From: Acidimicrobiia bacterium
Lineage (GTDB): Bacteria; Actinomycetota; Acidimicrobiia; Spongiisociales; ZC4RG35
Direction: 5' to 3'
NCBI GenBank assembly: GCA_026002975.1
Contig: BPGJ01000011.1
Location: 23,813-87,812 of the forward strand
DNA: 64,000 bases
Below the pieces are notes generated by a model. It saw nothing but the letters and a program-made list of their open reading frames with translations, ran no database searches and was not told the DNA's origin. The translations under genes were made by a program, and so were the position numbers. Positions within the stretch are counted from its first letter, which is position 1; each line of letters begins with the position of its first letter. Positions 27,707 through 37,200 of this stretch are shown here, one piece after another.

Positions 27707-27728
27707 TCGACCCTTCATGGAGGGTCGA
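27707..27728 (-). terminator. Hairpin after LLM gene
   Basis: An 8-bp perfect stem TCGACCCT and its complement flank a 6-nt loop, about 70 nt after the LLM stop and before the next start on the same strand. It is probably a terminator, although no U run is present. Confidence 0.45.
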
Positions 27729-27796
27729 AGGTCCCCCTCGGTCCCGGCCGGCGGGTCGGATCCCCTCTTCCCCGTCGGCCGGTTGGGGATGGGGTC

Positions 27797-28843
27797 TCAG
27801 CCCGACGCGGCCCTGACCAGCGGCGCCACCTTGGTGCCGAACAGTTCGATGGCTCTCAGCACCTTGTCGTGGGGCATGGTTCCCACGCTGATGTGCAGCA
27901 TGAAGCGCGAGATCCCCAGGATCTCCTTCCATCGGAGGATCTTCGTGGCGACTTCCTCTGGGTCACCTATCACCAGAGAACCCTCCGGCCTCCTCATCGC
28001 TTCGAAGTGGGCTCTCGTCATGGGGGGCCATCCCCGCTCCTGTCCGATCTTGGTCATGGCCAGCGCGTACGAGGGGAAGTACTCGTCGGCGGCCTGATCG
28101 GAACTGTCGGCCACGTATCCGTGGGCGTGGACCGCCAGCGGCACCCGGGATGGGTCGTACCCGTATTCGCGGAGGGTGGCCCGGTGTATCTCGGCGAGGC
28201 GAGCGAAACGGCGGGGGTCCCCGCCGATGATGGCCAACGCCACCGGCAGGCCCCGACGAGCCGCCCGCACCATCGAGGCGGGGTTGCCTCCTACACCCAC
28301 CCAGATGGGGAACGGATCCTGCTGGGGTCGGGGATATATGCCTTGCCCGCGGATCGGGGGGCGGAATCGTCCGGACCACTCGACGATCTCGTTGTCCCGG
28401 ATGGTCAACAGCAAGTCGAGTTTCTCGGCGAAGAGCTCGTCGTAGTCGGCCAGGTCGTAGCCGAAGAGGGGGAACGACTCGATGAACGAGCCCCGACCCA
28501 CCAGCAACTCCGCCCGGCCGTCGGACAGCAGGTCGAGGGTGGCGTACTGCTGGAAGACCCTCACCGGGTCGTCGGTGGAGAGGATCACCACAGCCGGGGA
28601 GAGCCGGATGTTCTGGGTTCGGGCCGCGGCGGCGGCGAGCACCACCGCGGGGGCCGAGGCCGCGAAGTCGGGACGGTGATGCTCCCCCAGTCCGTATACG
28701 TCCAGGCCGACCTCCTCGGCTTTCTCGATCTCCTCGAGAACCTGGCGGAGGCGTTCCCCATGACCGACAAGTTCCCCGGTCAGCGGGTCGGGGAGGGTCT
28801 CGGCGAAACTGGTGAGTCCCAACTCCATCTGCCCACCGCTCAA
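27797..28843 (-). CDS. LLM-class flavin-dependent oxidoreductase (group 1 luciferase-like)
   Basis: About 348 residues. It carries MELGLTSFAETLPDP near the start, the motif EEVGLDVYGLGEHHRPDFAASAP and SDGRAELLVGRGSFIESFPLFG, which match group 1 luciferase-like monooxygenases. The start is likely TTG, because its first bases overlap the glycosidase stop (TTGA) and GGGAGG lies upstream. The internal ATG five codons later is the alternative. It is coupled to a GH1 glycosidase, but the functional connection is unclear. Confidence 0.78.
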   Translation of the reverse strand: MSGGQMELGLTSFAETLPDPLTGELVGHGERLRQVLEEIEKAEEVGLDVYGLGEHHRPDFAASAPAVVLAAAAARTQNIRLSPAVVILSTDDPVRVFQQYATLDLLSDGRAELLVGRGSFIESFPLFGYDLADYDELFAEKLDLLLTIRDNEIVEWSGRFRPPIRGQGIYPRPQQDPFPIWVGVGGNPASMVRAARRGLPVALAIIGGDPRRFARLAEIHRATLREYGYDPSRVPLAVHAHGYVADSSDQAADEYFPSYALAMTKIGQERGWPPMTRAHFEAMRRPEGSLVIGDPEEVATKILRWKEILGISRFMLHISVGTMPHDKVLRAIELFGTKVAPLVRAASG

Positions 28844-30207
28844 CACGTGCCTCCCCCGTTTATTCCCGACCTGATGAGGTCCCGATACCAATAGGCGCTC
28901 GCCTTGGGTGACCGGTCGAGGGTCCGACGATCGACGTAGAACAGACCGAACGTCTTCGAGTATCCGTAGGACCATTCGAAGTTGTCGAGCAGCGACCAGA
29001 CGAAGTACCCCCGCAGGTCGACGCCGGCCTCTATCGCCTCACCGGCAGCCGCGACGTGGGCCGACAGGTAGTCGACCCGGGGTTGATCGTCGATCCGGCC
29101 TCCGACCGGGCGGTCCTCGAAGGCGGCTCCGTTCTCGGTGATGAACAGCGGCAGATCGGGATAGGCATCCGAGACGCGACGCAGCATCCATGTCAGGCCG
29201 TCGGGGTCGATGCCCCAGCCCATAGCGGTGACCGGACCGGAGGGCGGCACCAGCACGGCTTCGTCGGCGCCCGGCCACTCCGCCGGCGAAGGGGCACCCC
29301 GGCGGTAGGCGATCCGGTTCACGTTGTAGTAGTTGACCCCCAGGTAGTCGGACGGTGTGAAGTGGGTTTCCAGCTCTCCCGGATCCTCCTCCACTCCCAG
29401 CACGCGGCAGATGTCCGACACCTCGTCGGGGACCCCACCCCGCAGCGCCCCCTCGAGGAACAGCCGGTTCTGGATCAGGTCCACCCTGTCGGCGGCTTCG
29501 GCGTCTCGTGGATCGTCTACTGCCGGCCAGGCGGGGATCAGGTTGAGAACGATCCCCACCCGATGCTCGGGAGCCCGCTTCTTGATGACGCCGGCCGCCC
29601 GGTGGTGGCCCACCAACAGTCGGTGGGCCACCCGGTGCGCCACCGCGGGATCGGTCGCCCCCGGGGCGTGGACCCCCGCCGAGTGGCCGAGGAACGCGGC
29701 GCACCAGGGTTCGTTGATGGTCGCCCAGACGTCGACGAGGTCGCCCAGCGTCTGGTGGGCGGCTTCCGCGTATCGGGCGAACCATTCGGGAGATTCCGAT
29801 GCCGCCCAGCCACCCTGTTCCTGCAGTATCTGGGGGAGGTCCCAGTGGTAGAGCGTGGCAACCGGGACGATCCCTTCCTCCCGCAGCAGCCGGCACAGCC
29901 GTCGATAGAACTCGGCTCCGGCCGGGTTCACGTCCCCGACCCCGTCCGGGATCAGCCTGGGCCAGGCGATCGAAAACCGATATGCGTCCAACCCGAGCCA
30001 ACCCATCAGCGCGACGTCCTCCTCCAGCCGGTGGTAGTGGTCGGCGGCAACGTCCCCGGTGTCGCCCCCCAGGGTCTTGCCCGGGGTGTGGGAATAGACG
30101 TCCCAGATCGAGGGCGAGCGGCCGCCTTCGTCCACGGCCCCTTCGATCTGATACGCCGAGGTGGCAGCCCCCCACCAGAAACCTTCGGGGAACGTCGGAT
30201 GGGTCAC
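28840..30207 (-). CDS. GH1 family beta-glucosidase
   Basis: The protein has 455 residues, full length for GH1. It begins FPEGFWWGAATSAYQIEGA, the family signature. The acid/base Glu is in ATINEPWCAAF and the nucleophile Glu in PLFITENGAAF. No signal peptide is present, so it cleaves beta-glucosides in the cytoplasm. It starts with GTG (VTHPTFPEG) nine bases after TAGGAT, suggesting a leaderless transcript. The 107 upstream residues of the track ORF are a shadow of modC. Confidence 0.9.
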   Translation of the reverse strand: MTHPTFPEGFWWGAATSAYQIEGAVDEGGRSPSIWDVYSHTPGKTLGGDTGDVAADHYHRLEEDVALMGWLGLDAYRFSIAWPRLIPDGVGDVNPAGAEFYRRLCRLLREEGIVPVATLYHWDLPQILQEQGGWAASESPEWFARYAEAAHQTLGDLVDVWATINEPWCAAFLGHSAGVHAPGATDPAVAHRVAHRLLVGHHRAAGVIKKRAPEHRVGIVLNLIPAWPAVDDPRDAEAADRVDLIQNRLFLEGALRGGVPDEVSDICRVLGVEEDPGELETHFTPSDYLGVNYYNVNRIAYRRGAPSPAEWPGADEAVLVPPSGPVTAMGWGIDPDGLTWMLRRVSDAYPDLPLFITENGAAFEDRPVGGRIDDQPRVDYLSAHVAAAGEAIEAGVDLRGYFVWSLLDNFEWSYGYSKTFGLFYVDRRTLDRSPKASAYWYRDLIRSGINGGGTC

Positions 30208-30227
30208 TCCCGTGATCCTAGAGGTCG

Positions 30228-30866
30228 TCACACCGCGCCGACGAGACCGTCCCTGGCCGGGACTATCCGGTCGCCCAGCTCCCGTGCTTCTTCGGGGTCG
30301 TGGGTCACGAACACCGTGGGCACTCTCCACCGATCCACCAGAGTCATGAGGAGAGTTCGCATCCGGCGGCGGACCGGCAGGTCGAGGGCGTTGAACGGTT
30401 CGTCCAAGAGCACGACCCGGGGGCCCCCGGCCAGCGCCCGGGCGAGGGCCACCCTCTGTGCCTGGCCGCCGGACAGCTGAGCCGGCCGTCGTTCCGACAG
30501 GTCGTCTGCGCCCACCTCCTCGAGCCACCGGAGAGCCACCTGCCTACGGTCGCCCGGTTCCCTCACCGCGAGGGCTACGTTGTCGATCACCGTCCGATGG
30601 GGGAGGAGGAGGGCGTCCTGAAAGACGATCCCCACCCGCCGGTCCTGGGCGGGGACCCATAGCCCGGCGTCGGTGTCGACCAGCGGCTCCCCGTCGAGTT
30701 CGATCCGACCCCGGTCGGGACGGTCGAGCCCGGCCAACAGACGAATGGTCAGGGTCTTGCCGGCTCCCGACGGCCCGAACAGCACCGCTATGCCGTCCCC
30801 GGTGGTGAACCTGGCTCTCAACTCGAAATCGCCGACCCGTCGAACGACGTCGACCGCCAGACTCAC
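30228..30866 (-). CDS. modC: Molybdate ABC transporter ATPase ModC
   Basis: The protein has 212 residues with Walker A GPSGAGKT, Q-loop VFQDALLLPH, signature LSGGQAQR, Walker B VVLLDEPFNALD and switch His in FVTHDPEEA. It is shorter than classical ModC because the C-terminal TOBE (molybdate-sensing) domain is missing. Regulation may therefore rest with the XRE-PBP protein at the head of the operon. The GTG start overlaps the modB stop (GTGA). Confidence 0.85.
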   Translation of the reverse strand: MSLAVDVVRRVGDFELRARFTTGDGIAVLFGPSGAGKTLTIRLLAGLDRPDRGRIELDGEPLVDTDAGLWVPAQDRRVGIVFQDALLLPHRTVIDNVALAVREPGDRRQVALRWLEEVGADDLSERRPAQLSGGQAQRVALARALAGGPRVVLLDEPFNALDLPVRRRMRTLLMTLVDRWRVPTVFVTHDPEEARELGDRIVPARDGLVGAV

Positions 30867-31510
30867 GACCCCTCCATACGACGCACCAACAGGAGGACGC
30901 CCACCGCCACCCCCAGCAGCACGGCGGCGAGCAGTCCGGCCCGGTCGTAGTCGAACGCTTGAACCGCGTCGTAGATGGCGATCGGCATGGTCTGGGTGCG
31001 GCCAGGAATGTTCCCCGCCACCATCACCGTGGTTCCGAAGTCCCCCAGAGCCCGGGCGAACGCCAGAGCCACACCGGCGGCGATCCCCCGCCTGGCCAGC
31101 GGCAAGGTGATGTGGAAGGCGATGCCCAGCCGGGAGAGCCCCATGACCTCGCCGACCTCCTCGAAGCGGCGGTCCACCGAGTCGACTGCGGCTCTCACCG
31201 AACGGAGACAGAAGGGGAACGAGGCCACTGCGGCCGCGACCACAGCCCCCTGCCAGGTGAAGACCAGAGGCCCACCGAACACAGATTCCCAGAGATTCCC
31301 GATCGGGCTGCGTCGTCCCAGCAACACCAACAGGTAGTAGCCGAGCACGGTGGGAGGCATCACGATCGGAGCCGTCGCCAACGCATCCAGGAGGCGGCGG
31401 CCCGGAAACTCGAGTCTGGACAGCATGTAACCCAAGGTCACACCTCCGGCGGCGACCAGGACCGTCGCCGTCAGCGCCACCCGTAGGGAGAGCCACAGTG
31501 GATCCCACAT
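30863..31510 (-). CDS. modB: Molybdate ABC transporter permease ModB
   Basis: The protein has 215 residues with five or six hydrophobic segments. The family motifs TAPIVMPPTVLGYYLLVLLG and FARALGDFGTTVMVAGNIPGRTQT are diagnostic of ModB-type permeases. The start shares one base with the modA stop (TGATG). It forms a molybdate/tungstate channel with ModC and takes substrate from ModA. Confidence 0.9.
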   Translation of the reverse strand: MWDPLWLSLRVALTATVLVAAGGVTLGYMLSRLEFPGRRLLDALATAPIVMPPTVLGYYLLVLLGRRSPIGNLWESVFGGPLVFTWQGAVVAAAVASFPFCLRSVRAAVDSVDRRFEEVGEVMGLSRLGIAFHITLPLARRGIAAGVALAFARALGDFGTTVMVAGNIPGRTQTMPIAIYDAVQAFDYDRAGLLAAVLLGVAVGVLLLVRRMEGS

Positions 31511-32238
31511 CAGGGCAACCCGAACCCGAAACGCTCGAGCAGTGCCCGACCCTCCTCACCGGTGAGGTAGGACACGAACCGGTCGGCGATGACTCGTCGG
31601 TCGGGGTCTCGGGTGACGACCACCAGGGTCTGCTCCAGGGGTGGATACAGGTTCTGATCCACCTCCATCCAGTAGCCGCCGGCCGCCAACGCCAGGGAAG
31701 CCGAAACCAGGGCGACGTCGGCGTCCCCGGTGGAGGCCAGCCGCAGGGTGTCCGACACGTTCTCTCCGTACACCAGCCGGTCGGCGAGCATCTCCCATGC
31801 GCCTATCGCCTCCAACGCTGCACGGGCAGCCGCTCCGTACGGTGCGTGTTCGGGATTGGCGATCGCCACCACCCTGACGTCGGGATCGGCGACGACCTCG
31901 GCCAGGGATCTCCATCCGCCCTGTTGTCTGGACCAGATGACGAGCCGCCCCAACGCGTACACCCTCCGCGAAGAGGGGTCTCCCCTGCCGCGGGAGATGA
32001 CCAGATCCACGTAACCGGCGTCGGCCGACAGGAACACGTCGACCGGCGCCCCCTCCACGATCTGTTGGGCGAGCTGCCCGGACGATCCGAACTGGAAGAC
32101 CACCCCTTCGGGAGCTCCAGCCTCCTCGAACACGGGACGCAGGTCTGCCGCGGCGGCCACCACCAACTGATCGGAGGCGGCCGAGGGGCTGCAGGCCAAG
32201 GCCGACCCGAGGAGGAGCCAGACCAGTACCCTCTTCAC
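31510..32238 (-). CDS. modA: Molybdate-binding lipoprotein ModA
   Basis: The protein has 242 residues. The signal sequence MKRVLVWLLLGSALAC ends in a lipobox. The mature part starts VVAAAADLRPVFEE and has FGSSGQLAQQIVEGAPVDVFLSAD, the ModA oxyanion-binding motif. NPEHAPYGAAARAALE is the second conserved loop. GTG start overlaps the stop of the regulator gene. Tungstate is an alternative ligand. Confidence 0.9.
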   Translation of the reverse strand: MKRVLVWLLLGSALACSPSAASDQLVVAAAADLRPVFEEAGAPEGVVFQFGSSGQLAQQIVEGAPVDVFLSADAGYVDLVISRGRGDPSSRRVYALGRLVIWSRQQGGWRSLAEVVADPDVRVVAIANPEHAPYGAAARAALEAIGAWEMLADRLVYGENVSDTLRLASTGDADVALVSASLALAAGGYWMEVDQNLYPPLEQTLVVVTRDPDRRVIADRFVSYLTGEEGRALLERFGFGLP

Positions 32239-33227
32239 ACTCGCTCCCCCAACCCGCCCAGCTCGTAACCACCCAGAGTCTCCAGGAGGGATCGGAACCG
32301 ACGGGAAGCGATCGCGGCCAACGCCGCACCGACCTCGGGCGACCCGGCATGGCTCTCCTCCACCCACAGCTCGGCCACGTGGTACCCCAAGGGGAAGAAC
32401 TCCAGGTCGGTCGCCCGAGCGGCGGGTTCGATCGTCAACGCCGGCACACCCAGGAGCCGACCGATCCGGGCGGCCTCGAGGTGCCCCCCGGCCACCGGTC
32501 CGGGAACCGGACCCACCACCTCCACGAAACTCTGCTGGATGGCCGCCGAGGAGTCCCTCTGGACCACGGGGAGTCGGCCCTTCCTCACCTCGTCGAACCA
32601 CCCTCGCCCGAGCCCGTCGGGAACACCCAGGCCGATCCGCCATCCGGCCAGACGGAACCGCACCACCGAGCCGGGCGCGGCCGGCAGCCCGCCCTCGGGA
32701 GCGTGGACCACCGCGGCGTGGCTCCGTCGGTCGGTGAGGGCCTCCAAAGCCCGGCCGGTGGAGGTCGGAACCGCCAACGCGCCGTAGCCCGCCTCCCGGA
32801 GGATCTCCTCCAAGGTTCCCAACGCCGGTTCGCATCCGGCCACGACCAGTCCGGGGCGGACTCCCCGGGAGGTCTCGACCCTACCGCCGACGACGACACC
32901 GTCCGGGAGGCTCCACCCATCCACGTCGGACTGGGCCGGTATGCACACCACCCGATCCCCGACTCGACTCAACTTGACCAGACTCCCTTCGCCCGGAGGG
33001 AGCCCGGTGATCACGTCGACCGGAGCGACGTGCTCCGTCCACAGGTCCTCCAAGTCGACCTGGAGAGCTCGGGCGAGGGCCAGCGCCGCATCCACCCGGG
33101 GAAGATGGCGCCCGGCCTCCACCGCGCCCACGAGCTGTCGACTCACCCCCGCCATGTCCGCCAGGCGCTTCTGGCTCAGACCTCGTTCCCGGCGCAGTTC
33201 CCGGAGACGAACTCCGAAAGCCTCCAT
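32235..33227 (-). CDS. One-component regulator: XRE helix-turn-helix fused to a molybdate-binding-like PBP domain
   Basis: The protein has 330 residues. Residues 1-60 are an XRE DNA-binding domain (LRRERGLSQKRLADMAGVSR). The rest is a periplasmic-binding-protein-like domain with no signal peptide (LVVAGCEPALGTLEEILREAG, then FVEVVGPVPGPVAGGHLEAAR), similar to the COG1910 domain found in molybdate regulators. It is the first gene of the modABC operon and overlaps modA by GTGA, so it probably senses cytoplasmic molybdate and controls its own operon. The ATG follows TAGTTT by 8 nt (leaderless), within a palindrome. Confidence 0.8.
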   Translation of the reverse strand: MEAFGVRLRELRRERGLSQKRLADMAGVSRQLVGAVEAGRHLPRVDAALALARALQVDLEDLWTEHVAPVDVITGLPPGEGSLVKLSRVGDRVVCIPAQSDVDGWSLPDGVVVGGRVETSRGVRPGLVVAGCEPALGTLEEILREAGYGALAVPTSTGRALEALTDRRSHAAVVHAPEGGLPAAPGSVVRFRLAGWRIGLGVPDGLGRGWFDEVRKGRLPVVQRDSSAAIQQSFVEVVGPVPGPVAGGHLEAARIGRLLGVPALTIEPAARATDLEFFPLGYHVAELWVEESHAGSPEVGAALAAIASRRFRSLLETLGGYELGGLGERV

Positions 33228-33231
33228 ACGC

Positions 33232-33245
33232 TTGCAAACTAGCAA
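33232..33245. promoter_or_regulatory. Candidate autoregulatory operator of the mod operon
   Basis: TTGCAAACTAGCAA is an inverted repeat TTGC-N6-GCAA that overlaps the TAGTTT -10 box and ends 5 nt before the regulator start codon. A protein bound here would block initiation, as expected for an autoregulated XRE repressor. Confidence 0.5.
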
Positions 33246-33340
33246 ATACGACAGAATCCTGGCATCCGGGTATTCCCCAGGGGCGAATTCCGGATCTTCC
33301 CCGATGGTCAGTACCCGCCTGGCGGCGGAGACTGGCCGCC

Positions 33341-34614
33341 ATGGAACGGAACCGGTACATCGACTTCCTCCGTGCCGCCGCCATCCTCATGGTCGTGATC
33401 GGCCACTGGCTGGTGGCCGCCCCCTACGTGGACTCCGACGGAGTGTTGACCGCCGGGCACCTGCTCGCCGATCTCCCTTGGACCCGATGGCTCACCTGGT
33501 TGTTCCAGGTGATGCCGGTGTTCTTCCTGGTGGGCGGTTATGCCAACGCGGCGTCGTGGCATTCGGCCCATCCAGGCCCATACGGACACTGGCTGCAACG
33601 ACGGGTGATCCGCCTGCTCCGCCCGGTGGCCCCACTGATGGTCTTCTGGTCGGCTCTGGTGATCGTCCTCGACGGCTGTGTTCGATCCCTCGCTGGTCGG
33701 TTTGGCGACCCAGGCCGCCCTGGTGCCGGTCTGGTTCCTGGCCACCTATCTGTTGGTGGCGGCGGCCACGCCGTGGACGGTGAGCCTGTGGAAGAGGTGG
33801 GGCTGGTGGTCGGTGGCGGCGGGGACCGCGGCGGCCGCCATGGTCGACCTGCTGCCCCGAGGCGCCGCCTCCTGGCTCAACTACGTGTTCGTGTGGGGCA
33901 CCGTCCATCAACTGGGTTACGCATGGCGGGAGGGCCGCCTCCGCCGGGCGGCCCCCTCACTGGCGGGCCTGGGAGCAGCAGGCCTGGCCGGAGTCGTGGG
34001 AATGGGTTGGTATCCGGTGAGCATGGTCGGGGTTCCGGGCGCCGAGGTCAACAACACGGTCCCGCCCCGCCTCGCGCTGCTCCTCCTGGGATTCGCCCAG
34101 ACGGGCCTCCTGTCACTCCTGGAGGACGCAGGACAACGGGCACTCCGCCGGACGGGACTGTGGATGGCGACGATCTGGGTGAACCTGCGGATCATGTCGA
34201 TCTACCTGTGGCACCTGACCGCCATGGTGCTCACCATCGGTGCCGGCCTCGCCCTCGGCGGGCTGGGCCTGGGCCTGTCCCCCGGATCGGCCGGCTGGTG
34301 GTGGTCTCGACCCTCTTTGGCTCCTGGTCCTGGCCATCGCAACCTCCCCGTTCGTCGCTCTCTTCGCCCGGTTCGAGCGACCTCACCGCCCGTCGCCCCG
34401 ACCGACATGGCTCAGCCTGTTGGGCACCCTCTCCGCCTGCTCGGGGCTGGGCTGGGTCGCATACTGGGGACTGACCCGAGATTGGTGGGGTCCGGCGGCT
34501 TTCTTCCTCGGCGCCCTCGCCGCCGGGGTCCTCCCCGGTGGCGGGCGACCAAACTGGGAGCATGCAGGACCGGCTGTTCGGGCATCCGGAGGACGGGTCG
34601 GGGGTTCGGCCTGA
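33341..34614 (+). CDS. Acyltransferase 3 family membrane protein, two frameshifts
   Basis: The first 112 residues (YIDFLRAAAILMVVIGHWLV with the conserved His, FLVGGYANAASW) are in one frame. The middle (VFDPSLVGLATQAALVPVWF to SIYLWHLTAMVLTIGAGLAL) is in a second frame and the last 80 residues (LWLLVLAIATSPFVALFARFE) in a third. Each shift is a single extra base, the first in GACGGCTG. Joined, they give about 420 residues and ten to twelve membrane segments, normal for O-acyltransferases that modify carbohydrates or lipids. The exact stop near the next gene is uncertain. Confidence 0.68.
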
Positions 34615-35805
34615 GCTCTGGCTGCGCGACAGCCCTCGGACCATCACATCTCCCCCTCCGCCGCCGGCCCCAGCTCTCGACTTCCACCGCACGCTTCCCG
34701 GCTATCGGCCCACCCCCCTCCGGCGCCTACCCTCACGCCGAGGACCGGCTTGGGAGTCGGCACGGTCTGGGTCAAGGACGAGACCGGCCGGCTCGGACTC
34801 CCCGCCTTCAAGATCCTGGGCGCTTCCTGGGCGCTGTGGCGGATGCTCACCGAGGAGGCGGGGAGCCATCCTCCCTCGGCTAGCTGGGACGGGCTCTTGG
34901 AGTTGGCTCGCCGGATCGGTCCCCGCCGCCTGGTCACGGCGACCGACGGCAACCACGGCCGGGGCGTGGCCCGCCTCGCCTCGATGCTCGGGTGGCCCTG
35001 CACGGTGTTCGTGCCCCTGGGGACGGCTCCGGCCCGCATCCGGCGCCATCGCATCGGAGGGGGCGGAGGTCGTGGTGGCCGATGGAGACTACGACCTAGC
35101 CGTCCGACTGGCCGCCGGGGTCCCCGACGCTCGGACCCGGCCGCCCTGCTGCTCTCCGACACGTCGTGGCCCGGCTACGAGGAGGTGCCGGTCTGGGTTA
35201 CCGAGGGTTACCGGACGATCTTCGCCGAGCTGGACGAACAGCTCGAGGACGCCGGCGGTGACGCTCCCGACCTGTTGGTGGTCCAGATCGGGGTGGGGTC
35301 ACTGGCAGCGGCTGCGATCGAGCACTACCGGGGCCGAGTCCGCCTCGCCGGGGTGGAGCCGATCGACGCGGCTTGCGTGTTGGCTTCCCTACGGGCGGGC
35401 CGGATCGTCAACGTGCCGGGCCCACATCGGTCGCTGATGGCAGGCCTCAACTGCGGCACCCCCTCCCGGACGGCCTGGCCCCTTCTCAGGTCGCATCTGG
35501 ATGCCGTGGTGGCCATCGGTGACGAATGGCTGGCCCCGGCGATACGGTGGCTCGGCGAAGCCGGGATCGAAGCCGGGGAGACCGGCGCCGCCGGGCTTGC
35601 CGGCCTCACCGCCCTGCTGGGTTCGGACCGAGCCAGAACGGTACTGGACGTCGGTCCCGACACCTCGGTGGTGGTGCTGTGCACCGAAGGAGTGACCGAC
35701 CCCGACGGCAGGAGGCGGCTACTGGGGGACGAGGACGATGGTGAGTCCCCCGATGATGACTTCGGCCGACCGCCGGGCGGCGATCCTGCACTTGGTGACC
35801 CGTAG
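34562..35805 (+). CDS. PLP-dependent lyase (diaminopropionate ammonia-lyase-like), several frameshifts
   Basis: Pieces in different frames together make a fold II PLP enzyme. RLGLPAFKILGASWA holds the PLP-binding Lys, ATDGNHGRGVARLASMLG is the phosphate and asparagine loop, and LLVVQIGVGSLAAAA is the glycine loop. The form ATDGNHGRGVA matches diaminopropionate ammonia-lyases better than threonine dehydratases. At least four indels are needed (two near 34735, then about 35035 and 35115). All catalytic motifs survive, so sequence error is likelier than decay, but with this many breaks a pseudogene is possible. The 3' end overlaps the VOC gene. Confidence 0.6.
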
Positions 35806-36399
35806 GTCGTCGCCGGGCACGATGGTCATCTCGGTTCCCGACAACCGGACCGTGTCGTCTGCCGACGAACCCACCATACGTTCCCACACGTCGGTTCCGT
35901 AGGGGGAAACCACCTCGAGGCCCAACACCGCCCGGGCGCCGTTGAGGTGATTCGTCCATCCGGGCTGCCACACCGCTTCCGGGGTGTGATGGTGACAGAA
36001 GAACACCCCGGGAGGCCCGAACACCACGGTGAACGCCGCCCGTCGGGTGGAGCCGTCGGCACCCACCGCCGTTCGCTCGAACCTCATGGGATCCCCGACG
36101 GCGAGCCCGGCTTGGATCAACCTCCGATGTTCGGCCTCGGGGTCAGCGGTGCGGATCACCAGGAAGGGGGCGGTTCCCGGTCCCGACTCAGCCACCCGGG
36201 CGGCGAACTGGCCCTCGATTCGGTCCGGCCGGGTCACCGCGACGATCTCCAGATATGAGCCCTCCAACACGACCAGACGGTTCGAGGTGCCGAAGGGATG
36301 ATCGCTCCTAGGGGTGACCAGGAACCCGGCCTTCCGGTACTCCTCGGCGGCGAGGTCGAGGTCGGACACCACCTGGACGATGTGATCCAGCTCGGGCAC
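35719..36399 (-). CDS. VOC superfamily protein (glyoxalase_3-like)
   Basis: The protein has 226 residues. It begins MPELDHIVQVVSDLDLAAEEY, the usual first strand and metal His of a VOC domain. It has FGTSNRLVVLEGSYLEIVAV with the metal Glu, and a second half-domain after TNHLNGARAVLGLEVV. This two-module layout is that of the glyoxalase-like domain often paired with small-molecule metabolism. It lies 9 nt after the methyltransferase stop and is probably co-transcribed with it. Confidence 0.72.
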   Translation of the reverse strand: MPELDHIVQVVSDLDLAAEEYRKAGFLVTPRSDHPFGTSNRLVVLEGSYLEIVAVTRPDRIEGQFAARVAESGPGTAPFLVIRTADPEAEHRRLIQAGLAVGDPMRFERTAVGADGSTRRAAFTVVFGPPGVFFCHHHTPEAVWQPGWTNHLNGARAVLGLEVVSPYGTDVWERMVGSSADDTVRLSGTEMTIVPGDDLRVTKCRIAARRSAEVIIGGLTIVLVPQ

Positions 36400-36408
36400 G
36401 GCCCGAAG

Positions 36409-37149
36409 TTACGCGGTCGGATGGCGGAACGCGGTCAGCGTCACGGTGCGGTAGTGGACGGTCAACTCGCCGCCCATCGAGTCGATCAGCGTTCCCACTT
36501 CCCGGAGGAGGCGATCTCGGCCGGGATACAGATGGTGGTCGCTGTAGGTGGCGAGGAGATCGAGGTACTGATCCCTGCCGTACGAGGAGGCCCACCAGAA
36601 CTCCCGGTAGTCGACACCGCCGAAGGCTTCGACCAGATGCCGGACCTGTGTGTCCAGCCGTCCCCGCGCAACCCCACCGAGGGCGGGTGAGCCGGAGAGG
36701 TCCGGGGCTACCCGCCGATACAGCTCCCTCATCCGGGCGGCCACCTCGGGAGCGAGGCAAGGACGGTTCCAGAAGACACAGAGAGCGCCCCCGTCTAGCA
36801 GGACCGACCAGGCCTTGCGAGCCCCCGCCCGGGCGTCCACCCAGTGCCACGCCTGTCCCGACACCACCAACCCGAAACGACGCCCCCGGGGATCCCAAGA
36901 CTCGAACGACGAGATCTCCACTGGTATGCCCCGACTGGATGCGATCATCGCCATACGGGGATCTGCCTCCACCCCCAGCACCGACCTCCCCCTGTCTCGG
37001 AGGAGCAACGACACCCGACCCGTCCCGCAACCCACGTCCAACACCGGTCCCGGACCCAGCGCCACCAGGTGGTCGACCAGCCCGGCCGGATATCCGGGGC
37101 GAGCCCGGTCGTACCTCACGGCGTCGTCTCCGAAGGAGGTGGCCCGCAT
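36409..37149 (-). CDS. Class I SAM-dependent methyltransferase
   Basis: The protein has 246 residues. The SAM-binding motif I is VLDVGCGTGRVSLLL and the acidic motif II is VLGVEADPRM. It begins MRATSFGDDAVRYDRARPGYP, typical of small methyltransferase_11 proteins, and GQAWHWVDARAGARKA fits motif IV. The substrate is unknown. It is divergent from the sarcosine oxidase-like gene, with starts about 50 nt apart. Confidence 0.8.
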   Translation of the reverse strand: MRATSFGDDAVRYDRARPGYPAGLVDHLVALGPGPVLDVGCGTGRVSLLLRDRGRSVLGVEADPRMAMIASSRGIPVEISSFESWDPRGRRFGLVVSGQAWHWVDARAGARKAWSVLLDGGALCVFWNRPCLAPEVAARMRELYRRVAPDLSGSPALGGVARGRLDTQVRHLVEAFGGVDYREFWWASSYGRDQYLDLLATYSDHHLYPGRDRLLREVGTLIDSMGGELTVHYRTVTLTAFRHPTA

Positions 37150-37200
37150 GGTGTCGTCCACGGTGCCGGGAAGGCTAGGGTCAGGCCGGAGGTACCGACC

